Shown here piece after piece: positions 25,992-35,291 of a stretch of 64,000 nt of DNA (its first letter is position 1; each line of letters starts with the position of its first letter). Both the position numbers and the translations under genes were made by a program. Origin of the DNA: Nitrospira sp. (GTDB lineage Bacteria; Nitrospirota; Nitrospiria; Nitrospirales; Nitrospiraceae). A model generated the notes under the pieces. The model had not been told where the DNA came from. It saw nothing but the letters and a program-made list of their open reading frames with translations, and made no database searches. Where the stretch lies: assembly GCA_018242665.1 (NCBI GenBank), contig JAFEBL010000014.1, forward strand, positions 1 through 64,000, written 5' to 3'.

Positions 25992-26627
25992 ATGCTAGTT
26001 CCGATTGTTGTCGAACAAACCAACCGCGGCGAACGTGCCTACGACATTTATTCCCGTCTCCTCAAAGACCGCATTATCTTTCTCGGTGCACCGATTGATG
26101 ACGTCTTTGCCAACCTGATCATCGCTCAACTGTTGTTCCTTGAAGCCGAAGATCCGGAAAAGGATATCAATCTCTATATCAACTCTCCTGGTGGCAGTGT
26201 CACGGCTGGTCTCGGCATTTACGACACTATGCAATACGTCAAACCCTCTATTAACACCATCTGTCTGGGTCAGGCGGCAAGCATGGGCGCCTTTCTCCTG
26301 ACTGCCGGCACGAAGGGCAAACGTTATGCGCTTCCCAATGCTCGGGTCATGATTCACCAACCCATGGGAGGGTTTCAGGGCCAAGCCACCGAAATCGACA
26401 TCCATGCGCGTGAAATCCTCAAAATCCGTGAGCGCCTGAATGAAATCATGGCGAAACATACCGGGCAGCCGCTGGACAAAATTTCCCAAGACACCGAACG
26501 CGACTATTTCATGTCGAGTGAGGAAGCCAAACGTTACGGCCTGATCGATGAAGTCATCACCCGTCCCCTGAAAAGCCTGAAACCTCTGGGAGCGACGGAC
26601 TCGGGCAAGGACGGCGGCAAGAGCTAG
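25992..26627 (+). CDS. clpP: ATP-dependent Clp protease proteolytic subunit ClpP
   Basis: The 211-residue protein has the catalytic triad in order: Ser in [11 protein letters not shown], His in VMIHQPMGG, and Asp in DTERDYFMS. The N-terminal [20 protein letters not shown] is typical and carries the axial loop. It forms the double heptamer that degrades proteins unfolded by ClpX. The gene follows tig by 122 bases and clpX begins 26 bases after its stop. AAGGA lies 11 bases before the start. Confidence 0.98.
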   Translation: MLVPIVVEQTNRGERAYDIYSRLLKDRIIFLGAPIDDVFANLIIAQLLFLEAEDPEKDINLYINSPGGSVTAGLGIYDTMQYVKPSINTICLGQAASMGAFLLTAGTKGKRYALPNARVMIHQPMGGFQGQATEIDIHAREILKIRERLNEIMAKHTGQPLDKISQDTERDYFMSSEEAKRYGLIDEVITRPLKSLKPLGATDSGKDGGKS

Positions 26628-26653
26628 TTGACCTTTGGTGTACAGGAGGCAGC

Positions 26654-27910
26654 ATGGCTAAACAGGAAAAGATTGATCGGCACCTCCGGTGCTCGTTTTG
26701 CGGGAAGAGTCGAGACGAAGTACGCAAACTCATCGCCGGTCCGACCGTCTATATCTGTGACGAATGTGTGAACCTCTGCAATGACATCATTGCGGAGGAT
26801 TGGGAAGAGGCCAAGGAAGAGATATCCTCAAAGCTGAAGAAGCCGGCTGAAATCAAACACCATCTCGATCAGTATGTCGTCGGGCAGGACCGCGCGAAAC
26901 GAATCCTGGCTGTGGCCGTGCACAATCATTACAAGCGCATCTCCGCCAAGGACAAAGACGTGGATGATGTGGAATTGCAAAAGGGGAACATTCTCGTCAT
27001 TGGTCCCACCGGTACCGGGAAAACCCTTCTGGCCCAAACCCTCGCCAAGTTTCTGGATGTCCCCTTCACGCTCGCTGACGCCACGACACTGACGGAAGCG
27101 GGATATGTCGGTGAAGACGTCGAGAACATCATCCTCAAACTGCTGCAAGCCGCCGACTACGATGTCGAACGGGCGGAGCGCGGGATCGTGTATATCGACG
27201 AGATCGACAAGATCAGCCGGAAGAGTGACAGTCCCTCCATCACCAGGGACGTCTCAGGGGAAGGCGTTCAGCAAGCCCTCCTCAAACTCATTGAGGGGAC
27301 GGTGGCAAATGTTCCTCCACAAGGCGGACGCAAACATCCCCATCAAGAATTTATCCAGGTGAACACTTCCAACATCCTATTCATTTGCGGCGGTGCCTTC
27401 GTCGGCTTGGAACATATCATTGAACAACGCTTGAACCGAAAGGCCATGGGTTTCGGAGCCGATGTCCGGGGCCGCAATGACATTCGATTAGGTGAATTGT
27501 TACCCCACGTCCAGCCTGAAGACCTCCTGAAATTTGGGTTGATTCCTGAGTTTATTGGTCGCTTGCCCGTGGTCGCAACCCTAGACGAGCTTGACGAGCA
27601 AGCGCTCATTCGCATCCTTACTGAACCGAGGAATGCGCTCACCAAGCAGTACGAAAAGCTGCTCTCCTTCGAAAAGGTGAAACTACGGTTCACGGAAGGC
27701 GCCTTGAGCGCGGTAGCCCGGAAGGCCTTTACCCAGAAGACCGGCGCTCGAGGATTACGAGCCATTCTTGAGGAAGCGATGCTGGATGTGATGTATGACG
27801 CGCCTTCCCAGAAGCAAATCAAGGAAGTCGTCATCACCGAAGATTCCATCAACGGCAAACATGCGCCGATTCGAATTTTCGAACAAGACAAGGACGTGAA
27901 AAGCGCCTAG
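26654..27910 (+). CDS. clpX: ATP-dependent Clp protease ATPase subunit ClpX
   Basis: The 418-residue protein begins with the zinc-binding domain ([11 protein letters not shown] then CDECVNLC). The AAA+ module has Walker [11 protein letters not shown], pore loop GYVG, Walker [11 protein letters not shown], and a sensor and RKH-type pore segment near GGRKHPHQE. The ClpP-docking loop reads MGFG where IGFG is usual, a mild change. ClpX unfolds tagged substrates and feeds them into ClpP. AGGAGG lies eight bases before the ATG, and a strong terminator follows, so the operon ends here. Confidence 0.98.
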   Translation: MAKQEKIDRHLRCSFCGKSRDEVRKLIAGPTVYICDECVNLCNDIIAEDWEEAKEEISSKLKKPAEIKHHLDQYVVGQDRAKRILAVAVHNHYKRISAKDKDVDDVELQKGNILVIGPTGTGKTLLAQTLAKFLDVPFTLADATTLTEAGYVGEDVENIILKLLQAADYDVERAERGIVYIDEIDKISRKSDSPSITRDVSGEGVQQALLKLIEGTVANVPPQGGRKHPHQEFIQVNTSNILFICGGAFVGLEHIIEQRLNRKAMGFGADVRGRNDIRLGELLPHVQPEDLLKFGLIPEFIGRLPVVATLDELDEQALIRILTEPRNALTKQYEKLLSFEKVKLRFTEGALSAVARKAFTQKTGARGLRAILEEAMLDVMYDAPSQKQIKEVVITEDSINGKHAPIRIFEQDKDVKSA

Positions 27911-27950
27911 TTCGTTGAAAAACAAACTCTTTTCCTCCGACAGTACAAGT

Positions 27951-27979
27951 GAGAGGGAGCGGAAGCTCCCTCTCTTTTT
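27951..27979 (+). terminator. Rho-independent terminator after clpX
   Basis: GAGAGGGAGC and GCTCCCTCTC form a perfect 10-bp stem with a GGAA loop, followed directly by TTTTT at 27975-27979. Confidence 0.95.
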
Positions 27980-28043
27980 GTGTTCAGTAGAGCAGTTCAT
28001 CAGGCGCTCTCCCGCTAAGCCACTCCGTAATCCCAACTTTTAG

Positions 28044-28071
28044 TCGACAACTTCGATCCGTGCGCTATACT
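28044..28071 (+). promoter_or_regulatory. Sigma-70 type promoter of the PilZ-like pair
   Basis: TCGACA at 28044-28049 and TATACT at 28066-28071 are 16 bases apart, placing transcription start near 28078 and a leader of about 45 bases before the GTG at 28123. Confidence 0.55.
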
Positions 28072-28122
28072 TGCACAGGGTAGGTATTGCAAGGGTTAGG
28101 CTATTTCCATAGGTCGACTCAC

Positions 28123-28647
28123 GTGAAATTTCCAGTTGTATCCAGCAACAGACACAAAGGTAAGACGATTGAGATCGACTCCTCCAAGGAAATGATCACC
28201 CTGGTCGGGATCAACGGTGAACCGATGGGAACGCTCGCATGGGACTTCCTCGTTGATCAAATCCTCTCCTACCGGAAACCCCAGCAGTCACGCGAAGCCC
28301 GATCTGAGCCCAGAATTTCGCTTTCCATCCGGGTTAAGTACCAGACACCCGAAGGCACACGGCTCGAAAGTCGAGCAGGCGGAATCGGGGGAGGAGGGCT
28401 GTTCATCGAAAGCTTCACGCCACTCGCCGTGGGAACCAAACTGGCTATGGAATTTGCCCTACCCGAGGCCCCGAATGAATGGCTCTCGGCAAAAGGGATG
28501 ATCGCCTGGGTCTGTCCGAAAGCCGACCAATACACATTCAGCCCTGGCATGGGAGTACGCTTCACAGACATTTCCCCAGACACTCGCAATCGTGTGCTCG
28601 CGCTTGTGCATTCCGTGAAAGGCGTTCCACAGGGTGACCCCCTGTAG
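28123..28647 (+). CDS. PilZ-like domain protein, first of a tandem pair (174 aa)
   Basis: The GTG at 28123 is chosen because it makes the N-terminus (KFPV) align with that of the paralogue at 28707; a TTG at 28087 would lie close to the transcription start. Residues 1-50 form a small unrecognised domain. Residues 57-165 look like a PilZ beta barrel: the RxxxR arginines are at 60-64 (RSEPR), and the second c-di-GMP motif, usually (D/N)xSxxG, is replaced by GIGGGGLFIES at 87-97. The barrel continues to GMGVRFTDIS near the C-terminus. The protein is soluble. Loss of the Asp and Ser suggests weak or no c-di-GMP binding, or a different ligand. Confidence 0.8.
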   Translation: MKFPVVSSNRHKGKTIEIDSSKEMITLVGINGEPMGTLAWDFLVDQILSYRKPQQSREARSEPRISLSIRVKYQTPEGTRLESRAGGIGGGGLFIESFTPLAVGTKLAMEFALPEAPNEWLSAKGMIAWVCPKADQYTFSPGMGVRFTDISPDTRNRVLALVHSVKGVPQGDPL

Positions 28648-28706
28648 CCCGCCGCCACGCCAAATTCGAAACCCAGGCCTCGACCGCCACCTACCGAGAA
28701 CGAACG

Positions 28707-29225
28707 ATGAAGTTTCCCGTCACGGCCACTCGCGAATACCAAGGCAAAATTCTCGACCTCGATTGCGATGAGGAAACATTGTCCCTGCTTGATGACAAGG
28801 GCCAACGCCTCAGCATTCTCGGCTGGGGGACCTTGATCGAGCATATGCTTTCAATCGACGAGGACACGCGCTTTGCCCACAGCCGGGTTCATCCACGAGC
28901 TCCCCTCGCGATCAAAGTCCGTTGCAGCACACCAGATGGCAGGAATTTTGACAGCCTAACCAGCGGAATCGGCGGTGGAGGATTATTTATCGAGAGTAGC
29001 GCCCCGCTGGCGCCGGGAACAGAGTTGAAGGTGGAGTTTGCGCTTCCAGATCGCCCAAATCAGAAATTTGAAACGCGGGCAAAGGTGGCCTGGACACGTA
29101 AAAAGCCGGAGCGTTATTTGCTTTTTCCCGGAATGGGCGTCCAGTTCACCGACATTGCCCCTGAGGCGCAAGCACGGTTGATTGAATTGGTCGACTCGTT
29201 GAATCGAACCCGCACGACGACATAG
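28707..29225 (+). CDS. PilZ-like domain protein, second of a tandem pair (172 aa)
   Basis: It is a paralogue of the preceding gene with the same layout: KFPV start, RxxxR at 60-64 (RVHPR), GIGGGGLFIES at 87-97, and GMGVQFTDIAPEA near the end. As in its neighbour, the (D/N)xSxxG motif of c-di-GMP-binding PilZ domains reads glycine at both key positions. Conservation of this altered motif in both copies argues that it is functional rather than decayed. The gene starts 59 bases after its neighbour, so the two are probably cotranscribed. No pilus, flagellar or cellulose gene lies nearby to suggest the output. Confidence 0.8.
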   Translation: MKFPVTATREYQGKILDLDCDEETLSLLDDKGQRLSILGWGTLIEHMLSIDEDTRFAHSRVHPRAPLAIKVRCSTPDGRNFDSLTSGIGGGGLFIESSAPLAPGTELKVEFALPDRPNQKFETRAKVAWTRKKPERYLLFPGMGVQFTDIAPEAQARLIELVDSLNRTRTTT

Positions 29226-29593
29226 CCGGGCCAACAGCGCGGTCGCCCGCCCTCTCGTCATCGGACCCGCCATCGCCTGAGCAACCGTTCACAACACGCA
29301 TGCCTCGCGATTCAGCAGGTTCCCGAGCCAAACTGACCATCGGAACAGCGTTCACCCCTGAGATCAGCCGGACTGCGACCGATATCAAAGACGCACTTCC
29401 TCCCGTCAGTTCCTGGTGATATTGACCTTATGCCGCCTATTGGCCCAGTCCCGGCAAACGGCAAGAAGGTGGCAGATCGCGGGAGGAAAACTTTCAATCG
29501 GAAGGTTGAGCGGGATTCAACGGAGATATATCCGCCTCACACACAAAGAGAGGTTCCGACTAGCGGAAGAGTGTGGCAGCGGGGAGGCACCAT
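29226..29593. other. Intergenic stretch without a recognisable gene
   Basis: This 368-base gap lies between the convergent PilZ-like and TatA genes. Open frames on both strands lack ribosome sites and family resemblance. I see no strong hairpin with a T tract. Confidence 0.5.
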
Positions 29594-30445
29594 TCACGAA
29601 TGTGGCTTAGCGGGGGCTTCCTCGTCCACCACAGGAGCCTGCCTCGCCGCTTCGATCGACTGTTCTAGCTCCTTTTGAGCAGAATCCATCTCGGCCCGTA
29701 TCGTCCGCATCTGAGGATCAACCGAACTCCGCACATCCGCCACCGCCTGCCGAAACGTCCGCACAGCCTCCCCCAGTCCCTCTCCCAACCCCTGCATGTC
29801 TTGGGCAGACGGGACTCCCGCTTGACTCGGCGCAGATTTTGCGCGCATGGCGGCCTGGGCTGCCTGCACTCGGGCGACCGCTTCCTTGTTGACAATCGCC
29901 GAGGGGCGTTTGGCCGCCGGCTTACTCTGAGCCGCGGCAGGAAGAGGAGGGTACTGTGCCCGCATGATCGGCGAAGGGGCGGCCATTCGATCTTCCATGG
30001 TCGGCGGCTGGTGATGTTGTGCAACCGCCGAACCCGGCGCAGGCTGTCCTGGTGGCACATTGGCGACCCTCGGCTTGGCCGGTTGTGCCGACTGAGGCCC
30101 CTGGGGAGCGGCAGCAGCCATCAGGGCGGCCGTTGTTCCAGGCGTCAACTCTGGACCCGGCGTATAAGGGGCGGTAGCTACCGGAGCGGACGGAGCCTGA
30201 ACCACTGAAGCAGTCTGTCCGGATTGGGAAACCTCCGGCACCGCCTGAGTTTGGGCAGCCCCCGTCGCTGAGTCAGACGGATCAGCGGCAGTGTCGGGAG
30301 GCGGAACGTCATTCACCTCTTTCTTGAATCCTCGCAAAGCCTTGCCGACGCCCTCACCAATTTGCGGAAGCTTCCCCGCCCCGAAAATGATCAGGACGAT
30401 CACCAGGATAATAATCAGCTCGGAAAATCCCATAGTGCCAAACAT
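29594..30445 (-). CDS. tatA: TatA/TatE-family translocase protein with long C-terminal extension (283 aa)
   Basis: AGGAAGG precedes the ATG. The first 47 residues are a standard TatA: a membrane helix FSELIIILVIVLIIFGAGKL and the amphipathic helix IGEGVGKALRGFKKEV. TatA is normally 60-90 residues long. Here a Pro/Ala/Gln-rich linker of about 165 residues follows, then residues 216-270 form a second helical part beginning LGEGLGEAVRTFRQAVADV, which closely repeats the first amphipathic helix. TatA oligomers form the pore for folded proteins exported with twin-arginine signals, such as the binding protein at 21441. No tatC is nearby, so the partner is encoded elsewhere. Confidence 0.88.
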   Translation of the reverse strand: MFGTMGFSELIIILVIVLIIFGAGKLPQIGEGVGKALRGFKKEVNDVPPPDTAADPSDSATGAAQTQAVPEVSQSGQTASVVQAPSAPVATAPYTPGPELTPGTTAALMAAAAPQGPQSAQPAKPRVANVPPGQPAPGSAVAQHHQPPTMEDRMAAPSPIMRAQYPPLPAAAQSKPAAKRPSAIVNKEAVARVQAAQAAMRAKSAPSQAGVPSAQDMQGLGEGLGEAVRTFRQAVADVRSSVDPQMRTIRAEMDSAQKELEQSIEAARQAPVVDEEAPAKPHS

Positions 30446-30581
30446 GTTCGATATCCTTCCTCGGCAAATAGGAACGATGTGGGCGCAGCAGACCGGCGTC
30501 GGCCAGATGACACCTCACGATAGCTGCCCGATGCAAAGGGTGTCAAGAAAGGGCCGGGCAGTCGAAACCAGAGCACATGCC

Positions 30582-31817
30582 TTATGTACTCGGTAGCGAG
30601 GGGGAGATAGCGAGGAGCTCAGTCTGTACCGGCTGTCCGTAGACGACGGCATCCCCTGCCGAGAGATACACATCGAGTTCGCTTCTGATACCGAAGTCAT
30701 CGGGCAAATAGATACCCGGTTCGATGGAGAAGCAGGTGCCCGGCAGCAACCGGCGCGCATCTTGCGTTTCCAGGTTGTCGATGTTGGCGCCGTTTCCATG
30801 CACTTCTTCACCGATCGAATGACCGGTGCGGTGAACGAAATATTTTCCGTATCCCGCACCCTGTATCACCTGGCGGCAGACATCGTCCACTTCCCATCCG
30901 AATGGGAATGCCCCGGCCCGCACACGCATTTGCACGAAGCTGACCGCTGCATCCCGGGCCTGCCGGACAACCTGAAACACCTCCTGGTGCCGTGCCGGGA
31001 CAGTTCGACCGACAAACCCAGTCCAGGTGATGTCGGCATAGACAGCTCCAGCCTGTGGCTGCTTAGCCCACAAGTCGATCAACACAAGATCTCCTGGTCG
31101 GATGGGAGCAGAGCCATCCGGTCGTGGTCCATAGTGAGGATCTGCACTGTGTGCATTCACGGCGGCAATCGGCGGGCTTGAGGTCACCAGACCACGAGCG
31201 TCCATGCGGCTGAGAATATATTGCTGCAGATCATGTTCGGTGAGGGCACGCCCCTGAGCAAGCGAGGTGCCGACATAGCCGAAGGCCTCGTCCACGATGG
31301 CGCGCAATCCTTCAGCCGCGACTTGATGCGACGCCAATTGACGCTCATTCCATACGGCCTCGAACTGTTGAACCAAATCGGCCGACGTCACCACCTCCAC
31401 GCCAAAACTGCGTATCAACTCAATCGTGCCGGCATCTACTCGGGACAGGTATGGAATGGCATTCATCGGCGAATATTGCATGGCAATTCGCTTCGTCTTT
31501 GGAAGGAACGATGCGAGCGCCGCGTGCTGCTCCCGCCAGGAAACATACAACTGCACATCACCGGGCAATGGCTCCAGCACATGCGGTTCAATACGATGCT
31601 GCAGCTTGATCGGCGTACCTACGGCCGGAACCCAGTAGTACCAGCGGCGCGTCACATGGAGCGATGGATCCAACTTCAATACTCGATAGGCAATGGGATC
31701 CAGGTGGCGAAAGTCGTAAAAGAGCCATCCATCCAGTCCCGGCTGCTCCCGGATGGCCTCCTGAATCCGACTCACTTGCGCGTGACATGCAGAAGAGGTT
31801 TCCACGAGTCGCATCAT
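30582..31817 (-). CDS. M24-family metallopeptidase, Xaa-Pro aminopeptidase-like (411 aa)
   Basis: The C-terminal pita-bread domain (about residues 165-400) has all five metal ligands in order: Asp in VLIDLWA, Asp in YADITWTG, His in HRTGHSIGEEVHG, Glu in SIEPGIYLP, and Glu in IRSELDVYL. Residues 1-160 form the creatinase-like N-terminal domain of Xaa-Pro peptidases. Such enzymes remove an N-terminal residue before proline in the cytoplasm using two metal ions. There is no signal peptide. The TatA gene follows after 136 bases on the same strand, with no clear functional link. Confidence 0.9.
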   Translation of the reverse strand: MMRLVETSSACHAQVSRIQEAIREQPGLDGWLFYDFRHLDPIAYRVLKLDPSLHVTRRWYYWVPAVGTPIKLQHRIEPHVLEPLPGDVQLYVSWREQHAALASFLPKTKRIAMQYSPMNAIPYLSRVDAGTIELIRSFGVEVVTSADLVQQFEAVWNERQLASHQVAAEGLRAIVDEAFGYVGTSLAQGRALTEHDLQQYILSRMDARGLVTSSPPIAAVNAHSADPHYGPRPDGSAPIRPGDLVLIDLWAKQPQAGAVYADITWTGFVGRTVPARHQEVFQVVRQARDAAVSFVQMRVRAGAFPFGWEVDDVCRQVIQGAGYGKYFVHRTGHSIGEEVHGNGANIDNLETQDARRLLPGTCFSIEPGIYLPDDFGIRSELDVYLSAGDAVVYGQPVQTELLAISPSLPST

Positions 31818-31876
31818 AGCCGCATTTTCACATCGATACTACTGGGCAAGCCGCGTCTAGGTTCCGCATCCGAGCA

Positions 31877-32362
31877 ATGATACAATACGCCTCAATCGCC
31901 ATGGCTCTTCCACCTCCGACAGATCTCGCACAATACCGCGTCACCTTCTTCTTCGGACCGGAACCCGTTGAGCATCGACCGGATCTTCTACGCTGCGTCT
32001 TCAACGTCAAAAAACGCAGTTGGAAGGGCGGGATCCAGGTAGGGGTGGACCTCGCGCAGTCCCTTGTCGACAAAGCCCGGAAAGACATCGGTCTTTCTTC
32101 CTGGATTCAGGACCAGCTGCGCAACATGGACCAAGAGGACCGCATGGACACCGCGCAGCGAGCTGATGACCTGTTCATTCAGTCCCTCTCCACCTGCGCA
32201 CTGAATCTTGCTCTCCACACCGGTCTCGAACAGCACAATCAAATCATCGATGCCGCACAGTTCGTCGCCGATCTTGAGCGCCTCATCACAGAAGCTCCGG
32301 CGGAAATCACCGATCGAATTCGGCTCGAACTGGATCTCGCCGGTCCTTCCAATCTCACATAA
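31877..32362 (+). CDS. Conserved-looking hypothetical protein (161 aa)
   Basis: I do not recognise the family. The protein is soluble, without a signal or membrane segment, and mostly helical after residue 50. An N-terminal beta-like stretch YRVTFFFGPEP includes an FNVKKRSWKGG motif. The start is uncertain: ATG 31877 lies close to TACAAT at 31881, which with its TG forms an extended -10 box, so ATG 31901 is also possible. It diverges from the M24 peptidase gene and precedes a separately promoted exported protein. Confidence 0.6.
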   Translation: MIQYASIAMALPPPTDLAQYRVTFFFGPEPVEHRPDLLRCVFNVKKRSWKGGIQVGVDLAQSLVDKARKDIGLSSWIQDQLRNMDQEDRMDTAQRADDLFIQSLSTCALNLALHTGLEQHNQIIDAAQFVADLERLITEAPAEITDRIRLELDLAGPSNLT

Positions 32363-32394
32363 GAAGAATGGCCTGCAGCAAACCCGGAAGGGGT

Positions 32395-32422
32395 TTGAAA
32401 ATGAGGATGAATTTGCTATAAC
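32395..32422 (+). promoter_or_regulatory. Sigma-70 type promoter of the 32513 gene
   Basis: TTGAAA at 32395-32400 and TATAAC at 32417-32422 are 16 bases apart. Transcription would start near 32429, about 84 bases before the GTG start. Confidence 0.6.
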
Positions 32423-32512
32423 GAAAACGGAGTACTCTGAATTGCGCATGGTTCATCGCACTCGTCTTTTTTTCGCTCATCCCCGAACTTCAGCCCCAAG
32501 GAGGCACTCAAC

Positions 32513-32974
32513 GTGAACGTCTCTATCAATCCGCGCTTCAACAGACGCCGCAGCCTCTGGTCGCAGGCCCTCGCCCTTGGTGTGGTGGCGCTCTGCTCGC
32601 TGGCCATTCTGGTCGTGCCGGTCTCGGCCCAGGACTCTAACGTCCCTGTCTCGTCAAGCGATTCCAGCGCGTCTGGCATCGGCGTGCAAGCCGGATCTGC
32701 GCTCGCCACCATTGTGTACTTCCCTCTCAAGCTCGCCTTCGCCATCGGCGGAGGAGTCGTCGGGGGGTTGGCCTATGGCTTCTCCGGCGGCAGCGAGCAG
32801 ACGGCTAAGAACATCTGGATTCCCAGCATCTACGGCACGTACATCATTACGCCCGATCACCTCAAAGGGGATAAGCCCATTCGGTTCCTCGGTGTGTCAG
32901 GCGAGCCGGCCCGAGAGGCAGGCGACTACACCCCTCAAGAACCGCTTCCGCTTCCCTTGGAACCGATCAAGTAG
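32513..32974 (+). CDS. Exported small protein of unknown function (153 aa)
   Basis: The GTG at 32513 follows AAGGAGG. A signal peptide (SQALALGVVALCSLAILVV, cleavage after PVSAQ) is followed by a serine-rich stretch and a Gly-rich hydrophobic segment (about residues 68-92, YFPLKLAFAIGGGVVGGLAY), then a polar C-terminus ending in PLPLEPIK. The glycine-zipper-like segment could insert in a membrane. The family is unknown to me. The amidotransferase-like gene starts two bases after its stop, so both are in one transcript. Confidence 0.7.
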   Translation: MNVSINPRFNRRRSLWSQALALGVVALCSLAILVVPVSAQDSNVPVSSSDSSASGIGVQAGSALATIVYFPLKLAFAIGGGVVGGLAYGFSGGSEQTAKNIWIPSIYGTYIITPDHLKGDKPIRFLGVSGEPAREAGDYTPQEPLPLPLEPIK

Positions 32975-32975
32975 C

Positions 32976-33752
32976 ATGAAACCGGTCATCGGAGTCACAC
33001 CCGACTTCAATGCCGGCGATCGCAAGGAATGGGGCGGCAAGGAGCCCACGTACTTTCTTCGGGCCCGGTATGTCCGCGCTATTGAAGAACTGGGCGGAGT
33101 GCCGGTGATCCTGCCCCTCGTCGCAGATCGTGCGGCGCGGCGACGTCTTCTCCAAGGCATTGATGGGCTGCTGCTCACAGGCAGCGGCCCGGACCTCGAC
33201 CCGACCCTCTACGGGGAATCCCAACAATACACGTTTCCCATTGTCGCCGAACGCCGGTCCAGCTTTGAACTCGACCTGGTCCTCCTTGCCATCCGCAATC
33301 AGATTCCGACCCTCGCCATTTGCGGGGGCATGCAAACCATGAATGTCGCTTGCGGAGGCACGCTCTACCAGGATATCCCCGCCCAAGTGCTCGATGTCCT
33401 CCAGCACCGGCAACCAACACCGGCTGTGAACGTCTCGCATAGCATCAGCATCACACCGGGTAGCCTGCTCGACCGCATCGTGAAACGCACGCGGATGAAG
33501 GTGAACAGCTCCCATCATCAATCAGTCAAAACAGTAGGCCGTAGGTTGGTCGCCAGCGCCATGGCTCCGGACGGCATCATTGAAGCCATCGAACATCCCG
33601 AACACCCGTTCTTCCTGGGCCTCCAATGGCATCCGGAATTTCTGTTCGAACGCCACCTGTTGCACCGGCGGCTGTTCCAGACCTTCCTACGGGCCGCCTC
33701 GCGGCGCCCATCACACCAACCCTCGCCTGCGATTCGCGGGACCAACTCCTGA
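32976..33752 (+). CDS. Gamma-glutamyl-gamma-aminobutyrate hydrolase family protein (PuuD-like, 258 aa)
   Basis: The ATG at 32976 gives MKPVIGVTPDF, the usual start of peptidase C26 proteins. GLLLTGSGPDLDP is the family oxyanion-side motif. The nucleophile is in LAICGGMQTMNV (usual ICRGxQ, here Arg is Gly), and the His-Glu pair is in LQWHPEF. Family members cleave gamma-glutamyl bonds, for example gamma-glutamyl-GABA in putrescine breakdown. No other polyamine gene is nearby; an amino-acid permease follows after 64 bases, which fits a small uptake and use cassette. The last 20 residues are a basic tail. Confidence 0.88.
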   Translation: MKPVIGVTPDFNAGDRKEWGGKEPTYFLRARYVRAIEELGGVPVILPLVADRAARRRLLQGIDGLLLTGSGPDLDPTLYGESQQYTFPIVAERRSSFELDLVLLAIRNQIPTLAICGGMQTMNVACGGTLYQDIPAQVLDVLQHRQPTPAVNVSHSISITPGSLLDRIVKRTRMKVNSSHHQSVKTVGRRLVASAMAPDGIIEAIEHPEHPFFLGLQWHPEFLFERHLLHRRLFQTFLRAASRRPSHQPSPAIRGTNS

Positions 33753-33816
33753 CAGGGAGCACCTTCAGCCGACAGCAGCGACCTGGGCGTGACGCCACCG
33801 GAGAGAGGACACTTGC

Positions 33817-35238
33817 GTGGGCAATCCACTGTTTCGCACCAAGTCCATCGAACAAATTCTGGCTGATTCAGACGCTCCCGAACATCGCCTGAAGCGAAGT
33901 CTGACCGCCTGGGATCTGACCGGGCTTGGCATCGGCGCCATCATCGGCACCGGCATCTTCGTCCTGATCGGCACGGCGATAGTCGGGGATGCGCATCGTC
34001 CTGGAGCCGGACCTGGCATCATCCTCTCGTTCATTCTCTCAGGTGTGACATGCGCGCTCGCCGCCCTCTGTTATGCCGAATTTGCCGCGATGATTCCGGT
34101 CGCAGGCAGCGCCTATACTTACTCATACGCTACCCTTGGGGAATTCTTAGCCTGGCTGACGGGATGGAATCTCATTCTGGAATATGGAGTGGCCTGTGTC
34201 GCGGTTGCGATCGGCTGGTCCGGCTACTTCAACAACATCCTGAAACTCTGCGGCCTCGAACTGCCTTACTGGGCGACACATCCCCCCGGCGCAGACGGCG
34301 GCATCGCGAATTTCCCGGCTGCGATCATCGTCCTGCTCGTCACAGGCATCCTCATCGTCGGTGTCAAAGAAAGCGCAAGGGCCACCTGCGGGATTGTGTT
34401 GGTGAAACTGGCCGTCATTGTGTTTTTCATCGCGGTCGGCAGTTCTTCCGTCGATACGGCAAACTGGTCCCCCTTCATGCCCTTCGGGTTTTCAGGCGTC
34501 GGTGCAGCCGCGGCCATCGTCTTCTTTGCGTACATCGGCTTCGATGCTGTCTCCACGACAGCAGAAGAGGCCAAAAATCCACAACGGGATCTGCCCATCG
34601 GAATTTTTGCCTCTCTGGCCGTCTGCACACTGCTCTACATCTCTGTGGCGGCAGTCCTGACGGGATTGGTGCCCTTTTCGCAAATCGACATCCATGCCCC
34701 CGTGGCCGAAGGGCTTCGCGTGGTGGGATTCAAGTGGGGCGCTGCGCTCGTGGCCGTGGGGGCCGTGGCGGGAATTACCAGCGTCCTGGTGGTAATGATG
34801 TTAGGGCAGATTCGGGTGTTCTTCGCCATGTCACGAGATGGACTCCTCGGCCCATGGTTGTCAGGCGTTCATCCGAAATTTCGAACTCCTCACCATGCGA
34901 CCTATTTGACCGGCATAGCTGTGGCCATCATGGCGGCCTTGATTCCCATCGGTGAAGCGGCGGACATGACGAACATCGGCACACTCTTCGCCTTCGTCCT
35001 TGTCTGCATCGGGATCATGGTGCTTCGTCGCACCAGCCCCACTCACCCACGACCATTTCGCATGCCCTTCATGCCGGTCATCCCCATCTTAGGCGTCCTG
35101 GCCTGCTCGGGCCTGATGTATTTCCTTCCCTGGATGACCTGGATCCGGTTTTTCGTCTGGACGATCCTCGGCATTCTGGTCTATGCCGCCTATGGAGTTC
35201 GTCATAGCAAACTTGCCAAGCGTGCTGCGTTGGCATAG
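33817..35238 (+). CDS. APC-superfamily amino-acid permease (473 aa)
   Basis: The GTG at 33817 follows GAGAGAGG. Twelve or so hydrophobic helices span the protein. The first carries GLGIGAIIGTGIFVLIG, the unwound-helix motif that binds the amino-acid backbone in APC transporters. Other features are CYAEFAAMIPVAGSAYTYSY and FFAYIGFDAVSTTAEEAKNP, both typical of the cationic amino-acid transporter (CAT/YfnA-like) branch. It would import amino acids by proton or sodium coupling or exchange; the substrate is not certain. It follows the PuuD-like hydrolase on the same strand. Confidence 0.92.
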   Translation: MGNPLFRTKSIEQILADSDAPEHRLKRSLTAWDLTGLGIGAIIGTGIFVLIGTAIVGDAHRPGAGPGIILSFILSGVTCALAALCYAEFAAMIPVAGSAYTYSYATLGEFLAWLTGWNLILEYGVACVAVAIGWSGYFNNILKLCGLELPYWATHPPGADGGIANFPAAIIVLLVTGILIVGVKESARATCGIVLVKLAVIVFFIAVGSSSVDTANWSPFMPFGFSGVGAAAAIVFFAYIGFDAVSTTAEEAKNPQRDLPIGIFASLAVCTLLYISVAAVLTGLVPFSQIDIHAPVAEGLRVVGFKWGAALVAVGAVAGITSVLVVMMLGQIRVFFAMSRDGLLGPWLSGVHPKFRTPHHATYLTGIAVAIMAALIPIGEAADMTNIGTLFAFVLVCIGIMVLRRTSPTHPRPFRMPFMPVIPILGVLACSGLMYFLPWMTWIRFFVWTILGILVYAAYGVRHSKLAKRAALA

Positions 35239-35291
35239 TCTGGAACAAGCCGACGCGATGGGTCAGTAAGCGGAATGAACAAGACCGGGAG

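Noticed and set aside
29416-29678. Open frames in the gap after the second PilZ-like gene
   Set aside because: No ribosome sites, no recognisable domains, and they run into the antisense of tatA.
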